Position numbers and translations under genes: made by a program. DNA of 6,021 nt from an uncultured Clostridia bacterium (lineage in GTDB: Bacteria > Bacillota > Clostridia > HGM11327), in assembly GCA_905210525.1 (NCBI GenBank), contig CAJLXE010000108.1, forward strand, positions 1 to 6,021, read 5' to 3'. The notes under the pieces were generated by a model, which did no database searches, was not told where the DNA came from, and saw only the letters and a program-made list of their open reading frames with translations. Position 1 is the first letter of the stretch; each line of letters begins with the position of its first letter. Positions 4,056-6,021 of this stretch are shown here, one piece after another.

Positions 4056-6020
4056 TTATTGATTATTCCTGCGTGCTTTAATCTTTTTTGCAACGCCTTT
4101 ACCGAGAACAACGCCTGTAATAATTAACATAATTAAAGCAATACCTGCAAAAATCATTACCACGGTGAACATTGTTTTGTTGTTTTCTTGTATATTTCCG
4201 CCCTTGGGTGTCGGTGTAGGTTCGACATCTCCGCTCGGTCCGGGTGTCGGAGTAACAATTACACGAGGTAAAACTTCCACACTAACCCTGTAACTTTTTG
4301 AATAAACCGTACCCGTATTTTGATTTCTGCCTTCAACTTTAACAGTAAATTTTCTGTTTTCATTGCACAATATCATAGCATTAAAAATCTTGCTTTCGCC
4401 CACATCAAGTTTGCCTTCGCTTGCTATAATCATATTCTCTTCTACAATCAGCACCGAATATGTCATAAGCGCGCAGTCACCTTTGTTGAGCAATTCAAAC
4501 GAAAAATTAACGCTGTCTCCCGCATATATTATTTCGGGGGTATGAGTGTATGTAATATCGATATCGGCAAATTTTTCAGGCAATTCCACGGTAATTTCCG
4601 TAGGCTCGCAAATCTCATTTATCTGTTCGCCCGCATAATCCACATAATCTCCAGAAAGTTCAGGTTCAAAACGTGTATGAGCCGTACTTATCTCATATGT
4701 GAATGTAATCGATTTTTGTTCACCTTTTGCAAGCTCTCCGATATCCCATGTCTGATTGATTCCGGAATCAGTCAAAATAAGATTTTTCGCGTCAATCGAG
4801 CCGTTATTTGTTACTGTATAAACAACAACGACCACATCCTGATATTTGTATTCGTCAATCGCCTTGTCAAGCTTATACGATAAGCTTATTCCCGGCAAAG
4901 AACTGAATGATACTTCTGCATCAACAGCTTCGGTCTGCGGCGAAATACAGGTAAATTTATATGTTGTATTCGGATTACATACAGTTTCTATCGTTTGAGT
5001 ATATATGTCTCCGGGTTCAAGTACGTCTATTGTGAATAATCTGACATTTGCCTCATTAAGCACTACTATATTTTCTATTCTGCCGGAACCGACGTTTGTT
5101 ACTATAAATTCAAGATTTACGGTTTGTCCTTTGCCTATGTATTCATCGCTGCACTTTACCTCCATGCCGAGGAAATAGCTATGATATGTAACGTCAATAT
5201 TTATGTTACTTTCCTGAAAATCTTTTTTTATAGGAATTGTTGAGCCGTCAAGTGATAAATATGTTATATAAACATATGACGAGGTAGATTCGTTTACTGT
5301 TATTTCGCTCAAAATATTCTTCGTTTCTCCGGGAGCAATTTCATCAATTTGTCCTATATAACCATAAACTGTATCATAAATCATCAGATTCGTCACCGGC
5401 ACATTGCTTGATGATTTAATCGAAAACTCTACCGTTACAATATCCCCCGCATAAATATTTTCCTGCATCATCCAGTAATCGTACGTAGTATCAAACGATA
5501 CCGATTCACGCGTTATATACATGAACTCTTGGTTTTCGACGATCTGAACGAAATCCGACTCAGTATATTCTTTTCGGTTTCCGTTCTCATCTTCACTGTA
5601 ATAAACCGCAAAAATATTATACTGAAATACAAAATCCGTTGCAGAATCAAATTCAAGTGAATCACCTTCCAGTTCATAAGAACCGCCCGGAATAATTGTT
5701 ATGATATCGGTATCGTACGTTGTATTTCCGTAATGGTTTGATTCTCCGCAAAGTGTCTCCGTAATTCTTAAAGCGCTGAATCTCACTGTTTCCAATGTAT
5801 TGTTTGTTATTATATATCGCATTGAGACATTTTTTGATGCCGATGATGACAAATATAATCCTCCGTTATATTCATATATTGCCGACGGATCATACTTTAC
5901 CGTTACGTCAAAATCTTCCGTTGCAGCTTTGCCCGGAAGTACAACGCAAAGCGGTACCAATAAAGCAAACATAAAAAGTATCAATGCCGTAAGTTTATAT
6001 TTTAAGATTATCTTTTTCAT
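4056..6020 (-). CDS. Membrane-anchored surface protein with CARDB/DUF11-like repeats
   Basis: A 654-residue secreted protein. Residues 1-33 are a signal peptide (MKKIILKYK, long hydrophobic core, cleavage near GKAA). About five beta-sandwich units follow: 35-166, 170-262, 272-365, 377-478 and 485-585. Repeats 2-5 share a pattern, e.g. IYAGDIVTVEFSIKSSSNVP, IGKGQTVNLEFIVTNVGSGR, YQDVVVVVYTVTNNGSIDAK and IYAGDSVNFSFELLNKGDCA, each followed about 30 residues later by a PGE/KGE/VGE turn. This is the signature of CARDB/DUF11/NEW3-type Ig-like domains of cell-surface proteins. A Pro/Thr-rich linker (590-606, PTPTP twice) leads to one membrane span (about 617-640) and a basic tail (KKIKARRNNQ). No sortase motif or enzyme motif is present, so it is probably a stalk, adhesin or scaffold facing outward. 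The start at 6020 fits the signal peptide, but its ribosome site lies outside the window. It is the first visible gene of the pair with the 349-residue protein. Confidence 0.87.
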   Translation of the reverse strand: MKKIILKYKLTALILFMFALLVPLCVVLPGKAATEDFDVTVKYDPSAIYEYNGGLYLSSSASKNVSMRYIITNNTLETVRFSALRITETLCGESNHYGNTTYDTDIITIIPGGSYELEGDSLEFDSATDFVFQYNIFAVYYSEDENGNRKEYTESDFVQIVENQEFMYITRESVSFDTTYDYWMMQENIYAGDIVTVEFSIKSSSNVPVTNLMIYDTVYGYIGQIDEIAPGETKNILSEITVNESTSSYVYITYLSLDGSTIPIKKDFQESNINIDVTYHSYFLGMEVKCSDEYIGKGQTVNLEFIVTNVGSGRIENIVVLNEANVRLFTIDVLEPGDIYTQTIETVCNPNTTYKFTCISPQTEAVDAEVSFSSLPGISLSYKLDKAIDEYKYQDVVVVVYTVTNNGSIDAKNLILTDSGINQTWDIGELAKGEQKSITFTYEISTAHTRFEPELSGDYVDYAGEQINEICEPTEITVELPEKFADIDITYTHTPEIIYAGDSVNFSFELLNKGDCALMTYSVLIVEENMIIASEGKLDVGESKIFNAMILCNENRKFTVKVEGRNQNTGTVYSKSYRVSVEVLPRVIVTPTPGPSGDVEPTPTPKGGNIQENNKTMFTVVMIFAGIALIMLIITGVVLGKGVAKKIKARRNNQ

Positions 6021-6021
6021 A

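Noticed and set aside
4200..4250. Sortase anchor or glycosylated wall-anchoring region in the Pro/Thr linker
   Set aside because: PTPTP occurs twice, but no LPXTG-like motif precedes the membrane span. It is read as a simple linker.
4320..4883. A 187-codon plus-strand frame within the repeat protein gene
   Set aside because: It is antisense to an intact 654-residue gene and rich in Cys, His, Phe and Arg, as expected of a mirror frame. No start signal is seen.
1..6021. CRISPR array, toxin-antitoxin pair, insertion sequence or tRNA
   Set aside because: No spaced direct repeats, transposase motifs, terminal repeats with target duplications, or cloverleaf sequences were found. The lone XRE gene has no toxin-like partner next to it.

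Overview
The window is AT-rich bacterial DNA with strong purine-rich ribosome binding sites, consensus-like sigma-A promoter elements and gene families typical of anaerobic Firmicutes. A low-GC member of the Clostridia is the best guess, but no marker in the window fixes the genus. All five genes I accept read leftward (minus strand). No rRNA, tRNA, CRISPR array, insertion sequence or phage gene was seen.

In order of transcription (right to left), the layout is as follows. First comes a two-gene cell-surface module (6020 to 2913). It holds a 654-residue secreted, membrane-anchored protein built from about five beta-sandwich (CARDB/DUF11-like) repeats, and a 349-residue signal-peptide protein with one C-terminal membrane span and a possible FecR-like beta-rich ectodomain. 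The two are separated by 93 bases carrying a hairpin that pairs well only in the minus-strand RNA. The module ends in a clear intrinsic terminator (2848-2884). Second comes a two-gene housekeeping-type unit (2751 to 1134): a twin PRC-barrel protein overlapping the start of an AI-2E family (PerM/UPF0118) membrane protein. Third, after a 370-base gene-free stretch, comes a single XRE-family regulator (763 to 200). It has its own strong extended -10 promoter and a leader of about 168 bases packed with inverted repeats. A 10-bp hairpin (156-182) lies just beyond its stop codon.

Nothing shows that the three units act together. The most unusual parts are the pair of single-span surface proteins, whose functions I cannot name, and the palindrome-rich leader of the regulator, which looks like an autoregulatory operator region and/or a structured 5' UTR. 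I saw no clear sign of a new defence, secretion or mobile system. The surface pair is the best candidate for something undescribed, and the genes needed to interpret it probably lie upstream, beyond the right edge.
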